DNA of 64,000 nt from CAZUHB01 sp964620445 (lineage in GTDB: Bacteria; Planctomycetota; B15-G4; CAYZWU01), in NCBI GenBank assembly GCA_964620445.1, contig CAZUHB010000006.1, forward strand, positions 1 through 64,000, read 5' to 3'. The position numbers and the translations under genes were made by a program. Positions 36,779 to 46,539 of this stretch are shown here, one piece after another (position 1 is the first letter of the stretch; each line of letters opens with the position of its first letter). The notes beneath the pieces were generated by a model. The model was not told where the DNA came from. It did no database searches and saw only the letters and a program-made list of their open reading frames with translations.

Positions 36779-38179
36779 TCATTCCACGAGCAAGATCTCG
36801 GCGTTTGTCAATCGCGTCAACGGCCCGTTCCACGGACCGACGAGCGCCTGAAGCGCAAACTCGTCGCCCGTCGACCAGTCGGCTGGCACGGTCGCCGGAA
36901 AGCTGAGCAGACCGTTCGGCTCGATCGAACCGATCTGACCCTGCCAGAGGGGCGGCCCGTTCAGCCAGAGGTCGCCGTGCTGCGTGCTGACCGGAGTGTT
37001 CGCCACACCCGAGCCGAGGGCGAGCAGAACGGGCGCATCAGGATACCCGATGAACCTCAGTGCGATCGACGAGCCGGGGATCACATCGCCCCGGTAGTAG
37101 AGGTGGTGGTAAAACTCATCCGCTCCCATGTCGACCCGGCCGAGCACGATGCGCGGATCGCCCTCGTTGTCGGACGCTGTTTGCACGGCCGCGTTGTCGC
37201 CCGCGTCACGGCAGGGCGAGTACCAGTTGAGATGAAAGTCGCCCGCGTCGAGATCGACGAAGGAGGGTGTCTCGTTGATGTTGCCCGTACCCGGCCAGCC
37301 GCCCATCACATCGCAGAAAGTGACCGTGGCGCCGCCGATCCCGATGTAGATCTGTTCCGGGGAGTTGTTCCACAAGATGCTGTTCGTCAGGACAGGGTAA
37401 GAGGGGAGGACAGCGCCGGCCGTGACCAGCCCGCCGCCGATGTAGGCGGCGTTGTCGACCATTGTGCAGTTCGTGACGACCGGATCGGCGGAACTGCAAA
37501 AGATCGCACCGCCGCCGAGGTAGGCCTCGTTGCCCTGGAAGACGCAGTTGGTGATCACCGGATAGGAGCCGCTGCAGTCGAGGCCTCCGCCCCATTGAGA
37601 CTCGTTGCCGATGAACACGCAGTCGGTGACGATCGCATTGCTCAGGATGAAGCACGAGAGCCCACCGCCCTGGCTTCCCTCGTAGGCGCCCTCGGAAACA
37701 TTGTTGATGAAGGTGCACCCCGTGATCTTGGCGTGGCTGAACCCGCGGCACGCGATACCGCCCCCGAGAGCGGCGGCCCTGTTGCCGGCGATCACGCAGT
37801 TGGTGATGGTGGGGCTGCTCTGAAGTGTGCAGTCGATGCCTCCGCCGTTGCCTCCCTGCGCATCGCCGTTGGTGATGGTGAATCCCTCGAGTACCGAGTT
37901 CCGGTCTTCGCCGCTCTGAAAGATGAAACACCGGTCGACGCTGTTGCCGTCCACAACAGTCAGGTCGGGCCCTTTCTCGCTGACCACGGTCACCGCCTTG
38001 CCGACAAAGTCGATGTTCTCCTCGTAAGTGCCGGGCCGGACGCAGATGGTGTCACCCTGCGCGGCCGCGTGGATCGCGCCCTGGATCGTGGCATGGTCGT
38101 CGGGAACGTACCACGTGGTCTGCGCCGCGGCCAGGCCGGCGCACAAGACTAAAACACTCGCAACGATCGAAACCTTCAT
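36779..38179 (-). CDS. secreted right-handed beta-helix protein
   Basis: A 466-residue exported protein. Signal peptide MKVSIVASVLVLCAGLAAAQ is followed by a single beta-helix unit with the same opening as the 9412 gene (VPDDHATIQGAIHAAAQGDT, PGTYEENIDFVGKAVTV) and coils with NGGGIDC, GGGLSC and TNCVF motifs. The final ~105 residues (GDVIPGSSIALRFIGYPDAP onward, ending LTNAEILLVE) are the same terminal module. GGAGGTG precedes the ATG. It converges with the DUF1566 gene. The fold suggests carbohydrate contact; no catalytic site can be assigned. Confidence 0.87.
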   Translation of the reverse strand: MKVSIVASVLVLCAGLAAAQTTWYVPDDHATIQGAIHAAAQGDTICVRPGTYEENIDFVGKAVTVVSEKGPDLTVVDGNSVDRCFIFQSGEDRNSVLEGFTITNGDAQGGNGGGIDCTLQSSPTITNCVIAGNRAAALGGGIACRGFSHAKITGCTFINNVSEGAYEGSQGGGLSCFILSNAIVTDCVFIGNESQWGGGLDCSGSYPVITNCVFQGNEAYLGGGAIFCSSADPVVTNCTMVDNAAYIGGGLVTAGAVLPSYPVLTNSILWNNSPEQIYIGIGGATVTFCDVMGGWPGTGNINETPSFVDLDAGDFHLNWYSPCRDAGDNAAVQTASDNEGDPRIVLGRVDMGADEFYHHLYYRGDVIPGSSIALRFIGYPDAPVLLALGSGVANTPVSTQHGDLWLNGPPLWQGQIGSIEPNGLLSFPATVPADWSTGDEFALQALVGPWNGPLTRLTNAEILLVE

Positions 38180-38392
38180 GAAACACCTCCGCTCGCGCCT
38201 CTGTCAACGGTCCGCTCAATCCAGATTTCTCATCGATGCTCTCATAGTGGCATGGTGTTTTCAGGATTTCGCGGGCCCGGCGCCTGCTGAAAAAACGCAA
38301 AAGCCTGCTATACTTTTATAGAACATCGAGCCCCCGGTCTGACAGAGTTCTGGAAAAATTTCTCGAGCGATCAACGGTCGCTTGAGGGTAAA

Positions 38393-38989
38393 GTGTTGAT
38401 TGTCATGGAGAACACGACCCACGCCACATTGCTGGCCCGACTCGCCGAGGGTGTGGACCCGACAGCCTGGCGCGAGTTCCACGAGAGGTACGCCGATCTG
38501 CTCCGGGGTTTTGCGCGGCGCCACGGCCTGCAACCGGCGGACTGCGACGACGCCACCCAGGAGATCCTGCTGGCGCTCGCGAAGGCGGTGGGCAAATTCC
38601 GGTACGATCCTGCCAAGGGCAAGTTCCGCTCCTACCTGAAAACAGTGGCGCTCAGGACGGTTTTTCGGATTCTCCGTCAGAAGAAAGGCGCAATGACCCT
38701 AGAACTCACCGGAGAAGAAGCCGAGACCGCCGCGGACGACCCTTCGACCGAAAGTTGGTGGGAGGAGGAGTGGCGCCAGTACCACGTGCGCCACGCCATG
38801 CGGCAGCTCGAGTCCGAGTTCAACGAACAGGACAGGATGGCTTTCTCCCAGTATGCGGTCAAAGGGCGGCCCGCCGCGGAAACAGCCGCCGAGCTTGGAA
38901 TGTCGGTCGACCAGGTCTATCAGGCCAAATCGAGAATCCTCAGGCGCCTGAGCGCCTTGATCGCCCGGCAGATCGAAGAGGAGGGTTGA
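38393..38989 (+). CDS. ECF sigma factor paired with a TPR kinase
   Basis: A 198-residue ECF sigma factor. Region 2: DCDDATQEILLALAKAV and FRSYLKTVALRTVFRILRQK; region 4: RPAAETAAELGMSVDQVYQA with the following basic helix. GTG at 38393 is preferred because GAGGG lies a few bases upstream; ATG at 38405 is the alternative and has no nearby site. The 27-nt gap to the kinase gene suggests one transcript. A TATA-like AT-rich stretch (TATACTTTTATAGA, near 38309) could be part of its promoter. Confidence 0.85.
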   Translation: MLIVMENTTHATLLARLAEGVDPTAWREFHERYADLLRGFARRHGLQPADCDDATQEILLALAKAVGKFRYDPAKGKFRSYLKTVALRTVFRILRQKKGAMTLELTGEEAETAADDPSTESWWEEEWRQYHVRHAMRQLESEFNEQDRMAFSQYAVKGRPAAETAAELGMSVDQVYQAKSRILRRLSALIARQIEEEG

Positions 38990-39016
38990 CCTCGGGATCG
39001 AGGCATCGCGCTGATC

Positions 39017-41365
39017 ATGGACAATGAGAAGGACTGGTTCGCGGATAGGGACGCGCTGCTGGAGAATCTCAAGGCGTCGGCGACGCACTGGGGCCAGGTT
39101 CCCGAGATTCCCGGCTTTGAGCAGCTCGTCGAGATCCGCCGCGGCGGACAGGGAGTGGTCTATCGCGCGGTCCAGACCTCGACGAAGCAGACCGTGGCGA
39201 TCAAGGTGCTTCTCGACAGCGCTACCAGACCGGACGAGACGGAGCAGCGCTTCAACAGGGAGATCGAGCTCGCCGTCACACTGCGCCACCCGGGGATCGT
39301 GCGCACCTTCGACAGGGGGAAAACCGCTGACGGGCGGCTCTATTTCGTGATGGAGTTCGTCGAGGGTGTTCCGGTCGACGATGCCTCCTTTGGCGCGACT
39401 GGAGAGGATGACCTCCCTTTGACCCAGTTTGCGGCGATCTGCGAGGCCGTGCATCACGCCCATCAGCACGGCATCATCCACCGCGATCTCAAACCGAGCA
39501 ACATCCTGATCGACGAGAAAGGGCAGCCCCACATCCTCGATTTCGGAATCGCCAAACTCACCGACGAGGTGCGCGCCGAGACCCACCCCGAATCCGCGGT
39601 GAGCCGCACAGGGGAGTTTCTCGGCTCCCTCGCCTGGGCCAGTCCGGAACAGATCGATCCTTCCACGGCCAGCCTCGACACGCGCACCGATGTCTATTCC
39701 CTCGGCGTGATACTCTATCAGCTTCTCCCCGGCCGTCTGCCCCATCCGATCTCGGGCAATCTGCGCCGGACATTGAACGAGATCGCCACTGCCCCGCCGC
39801 CCAGGCCGCGATCGATCAGTACCGGCATCGACGACGACCTGGAGACGATCGTGCTGCGCTGCCTGGCAAAGGATCCCGCGCGCCGCTATCAGACGGTTGC
39901 CGACCTCGAGCGGGACATCGAACGATTCGTCCGCGGCGAACCGATCGAGGCGAAACGGGACCGGCCCTGGTACGTGCTGCGAAAGACCGTGGCGCGCCAC
40001 AAGACCGCGGCCTCTCTCGCGGTGCTGCTCTTTCTGTCCGCCCTCATTTCGGCAGTCGCCATGGGCATGCTCTACAATCGTGCGGTCAAGGCCGAGGACG
40101 AGGCGCGCTCGAGCCGTGACGAGGCGCTCGTCCAGGCACACAAGGCCGAATCGGTGAGCGCCTTCCTTCAGGAGATGATCGCTTCCTCCGACCCGATGCT
40201 GTCGCCCGATCCATCGGTCACGGTGCGGGAGGTGCTCGACTCGGCAGCGCGCAATATCGACGGGCGTTTCGTCGACCAGCCCGAGCAGGAAGCCGCGATC
40301 AGGCAGGTCCTCGGAGACGCCTACTATCACCTTGGCCATTTCGAGCTCGCCGAGAAGCAGAATCGCAGGGCGATCGAGGCGCTCCGGTCGGTTCAGGCCG
40401 ATCAGGGCCCGGCGATCGCTGCGCTTCAGCGCGATCTGGCCGTGGTCTTGACCGATCTGCGTCGCTTCGACGAGGCCGAGGCCACGCTCGAGACGGCTCT
40501 CGCAACGAGCCGGGAACGATACGGCGACAACCATTCGAGGACAGCCGATTGCGTGCTCAGCCTGGCCGAGCTCCGCCAGGCGCAGTTCCGATTCCCGGAG
40601 GCCCACGACCTCTACGGGCAGGCCCATGACATCTACGCGCGGTACGTCGAGGCCGACCCCCGGCGCCTCCTCACCGCCCTGATCCAGTGGTCCGGTTTGC
40701 TGATCTCTTGCGGCGAGATGGAAAGGGGCGAGGAGCTGCTCGCGAGGGCGAAGGAGATCATCGACAGCGATCCCGAACGGCTCGGACTGTTCCGGAGCGG
40801 CGTCCTGCTCAACAGGGCGAACGCGAGGTTCAATCTGAGAGACTTCGAGGCTGCCGAGGCGATCGTGACCGAGGCGATCGCCGGCCACGAAAAGGTCTAC
40901 GGCGACGAACACCCCAAGCTGGCCGAGCTCTACAATCTCATGGGGCACACCCAGCGCGAGCAACACCTCTTCGCCGAGGCCGAGACATGGTACGCGAAAG
41001 CGCTCGCTGTCAGCGATCGGCTCGTGGGCCGCCAATCGGCAGACGGGGCGAGCTGTCTCTGGAACGTGGCGCAGGCGCGCTGGCTCCAGGAGGACTTCGA
41101 CGGCGCCGAGGCGTTGTTCCGGGAGGCGATCGACATCCGGCGCGCGGTGTACGACGCGGGCCACCACATGCTTCAGGCCAGCCACAGCCGGCTCGGAATG
41201 CTCCTGGCCGGCGCGGGCCGGTGGGAGAGCGCCGAGGAGTTTCTCGGAGAGGCGGCGCGCACCGCGGCGTCGTCGTACGGCGTCGATCACCCGGCCACGG
41301 CGCGGGCGCGCGCCCTCTGGGCGGAGTGTCTCGTCGAGCTCGGCCGCCGGGAGGAAGCGGAATAG
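39017..41365 (+). CDS. serine/threonine kinase with TPRs, ending at an in-frame amber codon
   Basis: A 782-residue product as written. Kinase domain ~33-310 (IRRGGQGVVYRA glycine loop, HRDLKPSNILI, DFGIAK, GSLAWASPEQ), transmembrane helix ~335-355 (AVLLFLSALISAVAMGML), then tetratricopeptide repeats (VLGDAYYHLGHFELAEKQNR, LYNLMGHTQREQHLFAEAE). The frame stops at TAG 41363-41365 in the middle of a TPR (LGRREEAE). The same frame then continues with 59 more TPR-like codons to TGA at 41543-41545. The upstream ECF gene is its likely partner. A sequencing error, recent loss of the last TPR, or readthrough could each explain the stop; loss of the tail should not affect the kinase. Confidence 0.9.
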   Translation: MDNEKDWFADRDALLENLKASATHWGQVPEIPGFEQLVEIRRGGQGVVYRAVQTSTKQTVAIKVLLDSATRPDETEQRFNREIELAVTLRHPGIVRTFDRGKTADGRLYFVMEFVEGVPVDDASFGATGEDDLPLTQFAAICEAVHHAHQHGIIHRDLKPSNILIDEKGQPHILDFGIAKLTDEVRAETHPESAVSRTGEFLGSLAWASPEQIDPSTASLDTRTDVYSLGVILYQLLPGRLPHPISGNLRRTLNEIATAPPPRPRSISTGIDDDLETIVLRCLAKDPARRYQTVADLERDIERFVRGEPIEAKRDRPWYVLRKTVARHKTAASLAVLLFLSALISAVAMGMLYNRAVKAEDEARSSRDEALVQAHKAESVSAFLQEMIASSDPMLSPDPSVTVREVLDSAARNIDGRFVDQPEQEAAIRQVLGDAYYHLGHFELAEKQNRRAIEALRSVQADQGPAIAALQRDLAVVLTDLRRFDEAEATLETALATSRERYGDNHSRTADCVLSLAELRQAQFRFPEAHDLYGQAHDIYARYVEADPRRLLTALIQWSGLLISCGEMERGEELLARAKEIIDSDPERLGLFRSGVLLNRANARFNLRDFEAAEAIVTEAIAGHEKVYGDEHPKLAELYNLMGHTQREQHLFAEAETWYAKALAVSDRLVGRQSADGASCLWNVAQARWLQEDFDGAEALFREAIDIRRAVYDAGHHMLQASHSRLGMLLAGAGRWESAEEFLGEAARTAASSYGVDHPATARARALWAECLVELGRREEAE

Positions 41366-41545
41366 GCGCTGCTGAGCGCCTATCACACGCTTGCCAATGC
41401 CGACAGCCCGAGGCAGGCCCACCTCCGGCATGTGGTCGCGAACCTGGTCAAGCTCTACAAGGCGATGGATCGTTCCGACGAGGCGGCCAGGTACAGCGAT
41501 CTTCTCCCTGCAGAGGGCGAGGAGAAACCCGATCAGGGCAAGTGA
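41363..41545 (+). other. in-frame continuation of the kinase past a TAG codon
   Basis: After the amber codon the same reading frame continues ALLSAYHTLANADSPRQAHL and VVANLVKLYKAMDRSDEAAR, ending PDQGK at a TGA. This is exactly how related TPR kinases finish (LLxxAYxxL then LVxLYxAxGRxxEAAxY). The TAG would be CAG or GAG with one base change, so the full-length gene would be 39017-41545, 842 codons. Confidence 0.75.
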
Positions 41546-41734
41546 TTTGGCTTTCCCCGAGATGCGGGGCAGCCGATCAGGGCAGCGGACCGTCAAAGCG
41601 GGCATCAAGAGTCGCTCCCCGGCAGGAAAAGGCTTCCGGGAAAAATCTGTCAGAAGCCCCGGTCGAAACACCTATGAGCTATTAGAACAGTAACCCGATA
41701 TTCGAATTTCGATCGCAATCCCACGGAGGTTTCC

Positions 41735-44005
41735 ATGGCTTCCTTCAAGACCAAGTTTTTGTTCACGGTTGTTTTCTTGATGGCCCTACACACGACCTGC
41801 CTTGCTGGGGGATCCACGTCGACCCATCTTCAGTTCGCGGGCAGCTGGCCTTTTGGCTCCTCCAAAGCGATCGCCCTCGACAGCGAACGGGATCTGGTTT
41901 TTGTCGGATCGGGCGGGGCGGTGCTCGTGATCGACGCCGGCGATCCAACCGATCCCCTTCTCCTCTCGGACTCGATCCGGACCCGCGGATTCGTACAAGA
42001 GTTGGCCTACGATGCGGCGAGACAGCTCTTGTTCATCGCCGCCGATGCGGGCGGTTTCGAGATCTGGCATATCGAGTCGGGCGCGATTCCCGAACGCCTC
42101 AGCCAGATCGAGGTGCTCTACTTCGACGTGGAGACCCCCGTGACCAGCGTGGTGCTCTGGGACGACCACGCCTACGTGTGTTGCCAATGGGGCTACATAC
42201 ACTGGATCAATGTGCAGGATCCGACCAACCCGATCGACGAGGGATTCAACGGGGTGGGGGGGAATCCGTCGCGCGATGTCACGGTGGCCAACGGCAATGC
42301 CTACGCGGCCGGCCCGAACTTTCAGCATTTCGTCATCTATCCCGATGGCTCGCTCCGCTCGGGCGGCTCGCGCTACCTGTCGTGCAGCACGGTTTACGCT
42401 CATGGCAACGAGGTCTACGTGGGAGCCGGCGGAGGACTCTATATTCTCGATGCCACGAATTATTACTTTCCCACGTTGAGCACGGTCAGTCTCGGCAGCG
42501 TGATCGATACGCGGGTCGACGGAAACCTGGCTTTCGTGGGGACCACCTCCGGGCTGCATATTCTCGACGTCACTTCTCCGTCGTCGCCCCAGGAGTTGAG
42601 CTTGACCGACACGGGGGGCGGCGGTCACCAGATCGCCGTTTCCGGAGGCCTGGCCTATGTGGCTTGCGGGAGGAACGGTTTGAAGATCTACGATGTGGTC
42701 GATCCTGCCGCGCCGGTCGAACTCTCCTGGTTCGACACCTTCTCGGTCTCATGGGACGCGGTGATCCACGGCGACGTGGCCTATATCGCGGCGGACGACG
42801 ACGGCCTCTTGATCGTGGATATGTCCGATCCCTTGGACACGGAGCTGATCGGCCGGTTCGATACACCCGACCAGGTGCGGGACCTGAAGGTGGCGCGCAA
42901 CATCGCCTACCTCGCCGACTGGACAGGCGGTTTGCGCATCGTCGATGTTCACGATCCTGCCGCGCCCTTCGAACTCGGCGCGCTCGAGACCTTCGACGCC
43001 TGGCGCATCGAGCTCTCCGAGGACGGACACTACGCCTACGTGGTCGAGGGTGTGGTCAATCAACTCGACCGGCTCAAGGTGATCGATGTGAGCGATCTTT
43101 CCGCTCCTGTCGAGGTGTCGACGATCCAGTTGTGGGACATGGCTTGGGAAGTGGTTGTTTCGGGCAACCATGTTTTCGTGGCGAACCACGACGGCGGGGT
43201 GAGAATCATCGATGTGTCCGATCCGGCCGGTCCTTTTCTGGCGGGCCATTATGCGACCAATTGGGTGTGGGACCTGCGCGTGCAGGGAGATTACGCCTAC
43301 GTGGCGTCCACTGACTGGTCGGGTGGTTTTTTGATCCTCGACGTCTCCGATCCCACGGCGCCGTCGCTCGTCTCCAAGTACAATCCTTCCGGCTGGTTCC
43401 ATCCCTACCACGTGGACGTGATCGGCGACTTCGCTTATGTCACCCGCGACGAGGATCTCCACCTCTTCGATATCTCCGATCCGGCCAATCCGATCGAGCT
43501 CGACGATGTGGAGCTGCCCGAGAGTATCGGGAGCCTCACGTCGCGCGGAACGGAGATCTTCGCGACCAATCTGTCGGCGGGCGTTCTCGTCTACGAAAAC
43601 GCTCTCAGAGATCCCGCCCTGGAGGCGGACGCGACCTTCCTCTCGGCGGCCACCGGCGGGCAGGTCCAGCTCGCGCTGAGCGGCGGATCGAACCATGCGG
43701 CCCGGACCTATCTCATGACAGGCTCTCTTTCGGGCACGGTCCCTGGAACGCTCCTTCCCGGGGAACTGATTACGATCCCGCTCAACCGCGACTGGTTCAC
43801 GGAGTTCGTCCTCTCCCATCTCAACGGCGCGCTCTTCGTGAATTTTTACGGCACCCTGAACGGGGCCGGGGAGGGTGCGGCCTTGCTCGACACGTTGGGC
43901 CCGATCAACAGTTACTTCGTGGGGCGCACGCTGCACTTCGCCTGGGCGTTGACTGGCTCGTGGGACTTTGCGTCCAATGCCGTGGCGATCGATGTGGTGC
44001 CCTGA
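41735..44005 (+). CDS. secreted LVIVD-repeat propeller protein
   Basis: A 756-residue exported protein. Signal peptide (MASFKTKFLFTVVFLMALHT, cleavage near CLAGG), then about twelve LVIVD-type repeats (LLIVDMSDPLDTELIGRF, LRIVDVHDPAAPFELGAL, VRIIDVSDPAGPFLAGHY, FLILDVSDPTAPSLVSKY), predicting a propeller over ~40-630. The C-terminal ~120 residues (ATGGQVQLALSGGSN, LITIPLNRDWFTEFVLSHL, ending SNAVAIDVVP) match the DUF1566 protein at 35046. GGAGGT five bases before the ATG supports the start. No enzymatic role is evident; an envelope binding scaffold is plausible. Confidence 0.87.
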   Translation: MASFKTKFLFTVVFLMALHTTCLAGGSTSTHLQFAGSWPFGSSKAIALDSERDLVFVGSGGAVLVIDAGDPTDPLLLSDSIRTRGFVQELAYDAARQLLFIAADAGGFEIWHIESGAIPERLSQIEVLYFDVETPVTSVVLWDDHAYVCCQWGYIHWINVQDPTNPIDEGFNGVGGNPSRDVTVANGNAYAAGPNFQHFVIYPDGSLRSGGSRYLSCSTVYAHGNEVYVGAGGGLYILDATNYYFPTLSTVSLGSVIDTRVDGNLAFVGTTSGLHILDVTSPSSPQELSLTDTGGGGHQIAVSGGLAYVACGRNGLKIYDVVDPAAPVELSWFDTFSVSWDAVIHGDVAYIAADDDGLLIVDMSDPLDTELIGRFDTPDQVRDLKVARNIAYLADWTGGLRIVDVHDPAAPFELGALETFDAWRIELSEDGHYAYVVEGVVNQLDRLKVIDVSDLSAPVEVSTIQLWDMAWEVVVSGNHVFVANHDGGVRIIDVSDPAGPFLAGHYATNWVWDLRVQGDYAYVASTDWSGGFLILDVSDPTAPSLVSKYNPSGWFHPYHVDVIGDFAYVTRDEDLHLFDISDPANPIELDDVELPESIGSLTSRGTEIFATNLSAGVLVYENALRDPALEADATFLSAATGGQVQLALSGGSNHAARTYLMTGSLSGTVPGTLLPGELITIPLNRDWFTEFVLSHLNGALFVNFYGTLNGAGEGAALLDTLGPINSYFVGRTLHFAWALTGSWDFASNAVAIDVVP

Positions 44006-44061
44006 GCAAGAAACGCACTCAGCCGGAAGAAGCCCGTCTTTGAGCGGTCGTCCGCGAACGA

Positions 44062-45093
44062 TCAAGGCCTGGCGTGGACCACGGTTCCGTTGTTGAGCCC
44101 GTAAGCGAAGGTCTGGTTGTTGGGCGCCACGTCGATGCAGAGGGGCAGGGCGCCGCCGAGGTGATAGGACCGCAACACGGTCCCGTCCGCCACCCGCCAG
44201 AACCGGATCGTCCCGTCGCGGGACACGGAGCCGAGGATGACGCCGCCAAATGCGAAGTCCAGATCGAGGACCCAGTCCGTGTGGCCCGAGAAGGTGTTGA
44301 GAAGGGCGCCGTCGGCCACCCGCCAGATTTTGATCGTGTGGTCATCGGGGGAATTGAATCCGCCCGCGCCCGAGGCGATCAGGGTTCCGTCGGGCGAGAA
44401 CGCGAGGGTGCTGACATAATCGGTGTGGCCGGTCAGCGTGCGCACCAGATCGCCGCTGGCAGTGTTCCAGATTTTGATGGCGTTGTCCGACGCGCCCGAC
44501 GCGATGAGCAAGCCGTCGGGCGAAAAAGCGATCGACTGAATCCACGCACCGTGGTTGAAGCTTCGAATCTTGTGAGCGGTCATGGCGTCCCACAGAATGA
44601 CGTGACGGTCGCTGCTCCCCGAGATGATGCTCTGGCTGTCCGGCGCCCAGGCCAGGCAGGTGGCGTAGTTGGAATGGCTTTCCGTCTGGAGCGCCGGGGG
44701 CGACGAGGTGCTCCAGAGCTCGAGGCCGCCGAAGAAGAAGGTGTAGCCGCCGCTGGTCTCGGTCTTGTTCCAGGTTGAGGCGAGGGCCAGCCCGTTCGGG
44801 GCGAATGCCACCTCGTCCACACCCGACGACGGCTCCGTGACCGCCGTGAAGGAGCGCAGCAGCACGCCGTCGGCAGCGCGGCGGATCCTGATTTCCTGGT
44901 CGGAAGAGGCCGAGTAGGCAAGAATCTTGCCGTTCGGGGAGAAGGAGACCGAGCAGACACCGCCGCTGAGGTCGTTCTGGCTCCAGATGATGTCGGGTGA
45001 CTGCGCCGAGGCGAGCTGCACTCCGGCGAGACAGCAAATCAATCCAGTTGCGAATAGCGCGCGGCTTCTGATCTGTTCCAGCATGGAGAACAT
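44062..45093 (-). CDS. secreted WD40 propeller protein
   Basis: A 343-residue exported protein: signal peptide (MFSMLEQIRSRALFATGLIC, cleavage near QLASA) and about seven WD40 repeats (VCSVSFSPNGKILAYSAS, IQSIAFSPDGLLIASGA, TIKIWRVADGALLNTFSGH), filling the whole protein. Unlike the other large exported proteins here it lacks the ~100-residue terminal module. ATG 45093 follows AAAGGATCG; the open frame extends 19 codons upstream without a signal-like sequence. It converges on the LVIVD gene and is divergent from the TlpA-like gene. Ligand unknown. Confidence 0.85.
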   Translation of the reverse strand: MFSMLEQIRSRALFATGLICCLAGVQLASAQSPDIIWSQNDLSGGVCSVSFSPNGKILAYSASSDQEIRIRRAADGVLLRSFTAVTEPSSGVDEVAFAPNGLALASTWNKTETSGGYTFFFGGLELWSTSSPPALQTESHSNYATCLAWAPDSQSIISGSSDRHVILWDAMTAHKIRSFNHGAWIQSIAFSPDGLLIASGASDNAIKIWNTASGDLVRTLTGHTDYVSTLAFSPDGTLIASGAGGFNSPDDHTIKIWRVADGALLNTFSGHTDWVLDLDFAFGGVILGSVSRDGTIRFWRVADGTVLRSYHLGGALPLCIDVAPNNQTFAYGLNNGTVVHARP

Positions 45094-45320
45094 GAGTTCG
45101 ATCCTTTCCGATCTTGTTCGTGACGTTATTATCGGGGAGTGCACCACCACACTCCTCGATAAACGAATAGCACCGATCTCGGCGGGGAACCGTAAATTCG
45201 GGCGTCACGGGAAAGGTCAATCGGGTTGACAAGCCCCACATCGAGTCTATCAACAGAGAGAGTCCGGCTCCCCGACCTTCAACGGTCGTCGCGAACGATC
45301 ATCAAGAAGAAAGAGCAACG

Positions 45321-46331
45321 ATGAACAAAAACAGAGTATCGGCCGCAGTCCTGACCATCGCCGCATGGAGCATCCTGTTCGGTACGACCTTGTCGGGCGG
45401 AACAATCGAAGTGGGTGATCACGCCGCCTACACCTTCCACCAACCCGCGTTGAACAGCATGGGACTCGACAGCCTCGAGAGCCTGCGCGGCAAGCCGGCC
45501 CTGGTCGAGTTCTGGGGCCACAGGTGCCCGCCTTGCGTCAATACTGCCGTGCCCTGGTCGGTCAAAATTTCCGCGGAGTTCGGCGAGGACTTGAGCGTTC
45601 TGCTCGTCGAGAGCCAGGGCTTGCGGCTCGAAGAGGTCGAGGCTCTCGCCTACGGCCGCAAATGGATGGGTTCCCCGGCGATATGGACCACCGAGCGGCC
45701 TTTCGACACCGGCGCGCGCGGCATTCCCAACTTCGTGCTCCTCTCCTGCGAGGGAGAGGTCCTGCTCAAGGGCAATCCGATCTCGATGAAGCAACAGATC
45801 GAGGAGACGATCCAGAAAGAGATCACCCGGTCGAAGAAAGCTCCCGCGGGAGTTCCCCGTTCCCTGAAGAGGGCCTGGACCGATTTCGCCCGGGGAAAGT
45901 ACGCGAGCGCCCTCTCCGCCGTCCGAAAGAAGGCCGCGTCTGCAGGCCCCGATTCCGAGGCCGCAGCATCGGCGCAGGAGATCTTCTCCGGCCGGATCGA
46001 TGCCAGGATCGCACGGTTGAGATGGATGGTCGACAACGGCTTCCTTCTCGAGGCGGAGGACCTCGCCGAGGAACTGTCGAAAAATCTCAGGGGCCTGGAG
46101 CGGTTCGAACCGCGGGTGAAGGAGATCACCAAGCAGCTCGCCGCGCCCGGCATGAAAAGCGAGATGGCAGCGGCAAAGAACTTTGCCAAGCTCGAAAAGA
46201 AACTCCTCGCCGACGGTCTCGGCGGGGCCACGGTGCGCCAGCTCGCGAAGTTCGCCGACCGGTACGCCGGTACCCGGGCGGCGGAGCGCGCGCAGCGGCT
46301 CGCGGCCCTGGCCGCGGAAAGCGGCCGCTGA
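45321..46331 (+). CDS. secreted TlpA-like thioredoxin-fold protein
   Basis: A 336-residue exported protein with a signal peptide (MNKNRVSAAVLTIAAWSILF). Residues ~45-165 are a thioredoxin fold of the TlpA/ResA type (LRGKPALVEFWGHRCPPCVN, with a CPPC active site; GIPNFVLLSCEGEVLLKG, with the cis-Pro region). The C-terminal ~170 residues are mostly helical, Ala/Lys/Glu-rich, with a possible coiled coil, and are not recognised. CPPC is usual for thiol reductases or isomerases acting in the periplasm. No cytochrome maturation genes are adjacent. AAGAAAGAG precedes the ATG. Confidence 0.83.
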   Translation: MNKNRVSAAVLTIAAWSILFGTTLSGGTIEVGDHAAYTFHQPALNSMGLDSLESLRGKPALVEFWGHRCPPCVNTAVPWSVKISAEFGEDLSVLLVESQGLRLEEVEALAYGRKWMGSPAIWTTERPFDTGARGIPNFVLLSCEGEVLLKGNPISMKQQIEETIQKEITRSKKAPAGVPRSLKRAWTDFARGKYASALSAVRKKAASAGPDSEAAASAQEIFSGRIDARIARLRWMVDNGFLLEAEDLAEELSKNLRGLERFEPRVKEITKQLAAPGMKSEMAAAKNFAKLEKKLLADGLGGATVRQLAKFADRYAGTRAAERAQRLAALAAESGR

Positions 46332-46539
46332 TCGCCGGACATCGCTCGATCCACCCCATCCGGTTCGCGGTCGGCGTTCACAAAAAATCCTGATTACATG
46401 AGCTAGCCACGGCCCCTCTTGCACATGGCTATCCGGACGAGGGTGTCCCGGTCCGAGATCGATCGGGCCGCCCTTGGGAGGCGTGACTCTTTGCGCCACC
46501 AACGTTCTGGTGACAATCGAAAGCAAGGGAGGGCATGTC

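Noticed and set aside
38699..41671. 990-codon minus-strand open frame
   Set aside because: Antisense to the ECF/kinase pair whose motifs are unmistakable on the plus strand. It is an artefact of high-GC codon usage and has no recognisable domain.
42749..44065. 438-codon minus-strand open frame
   Set aside because: Antisense to the LVIVD-repeat gene; periodic because the repeats on the other strand are periodic.
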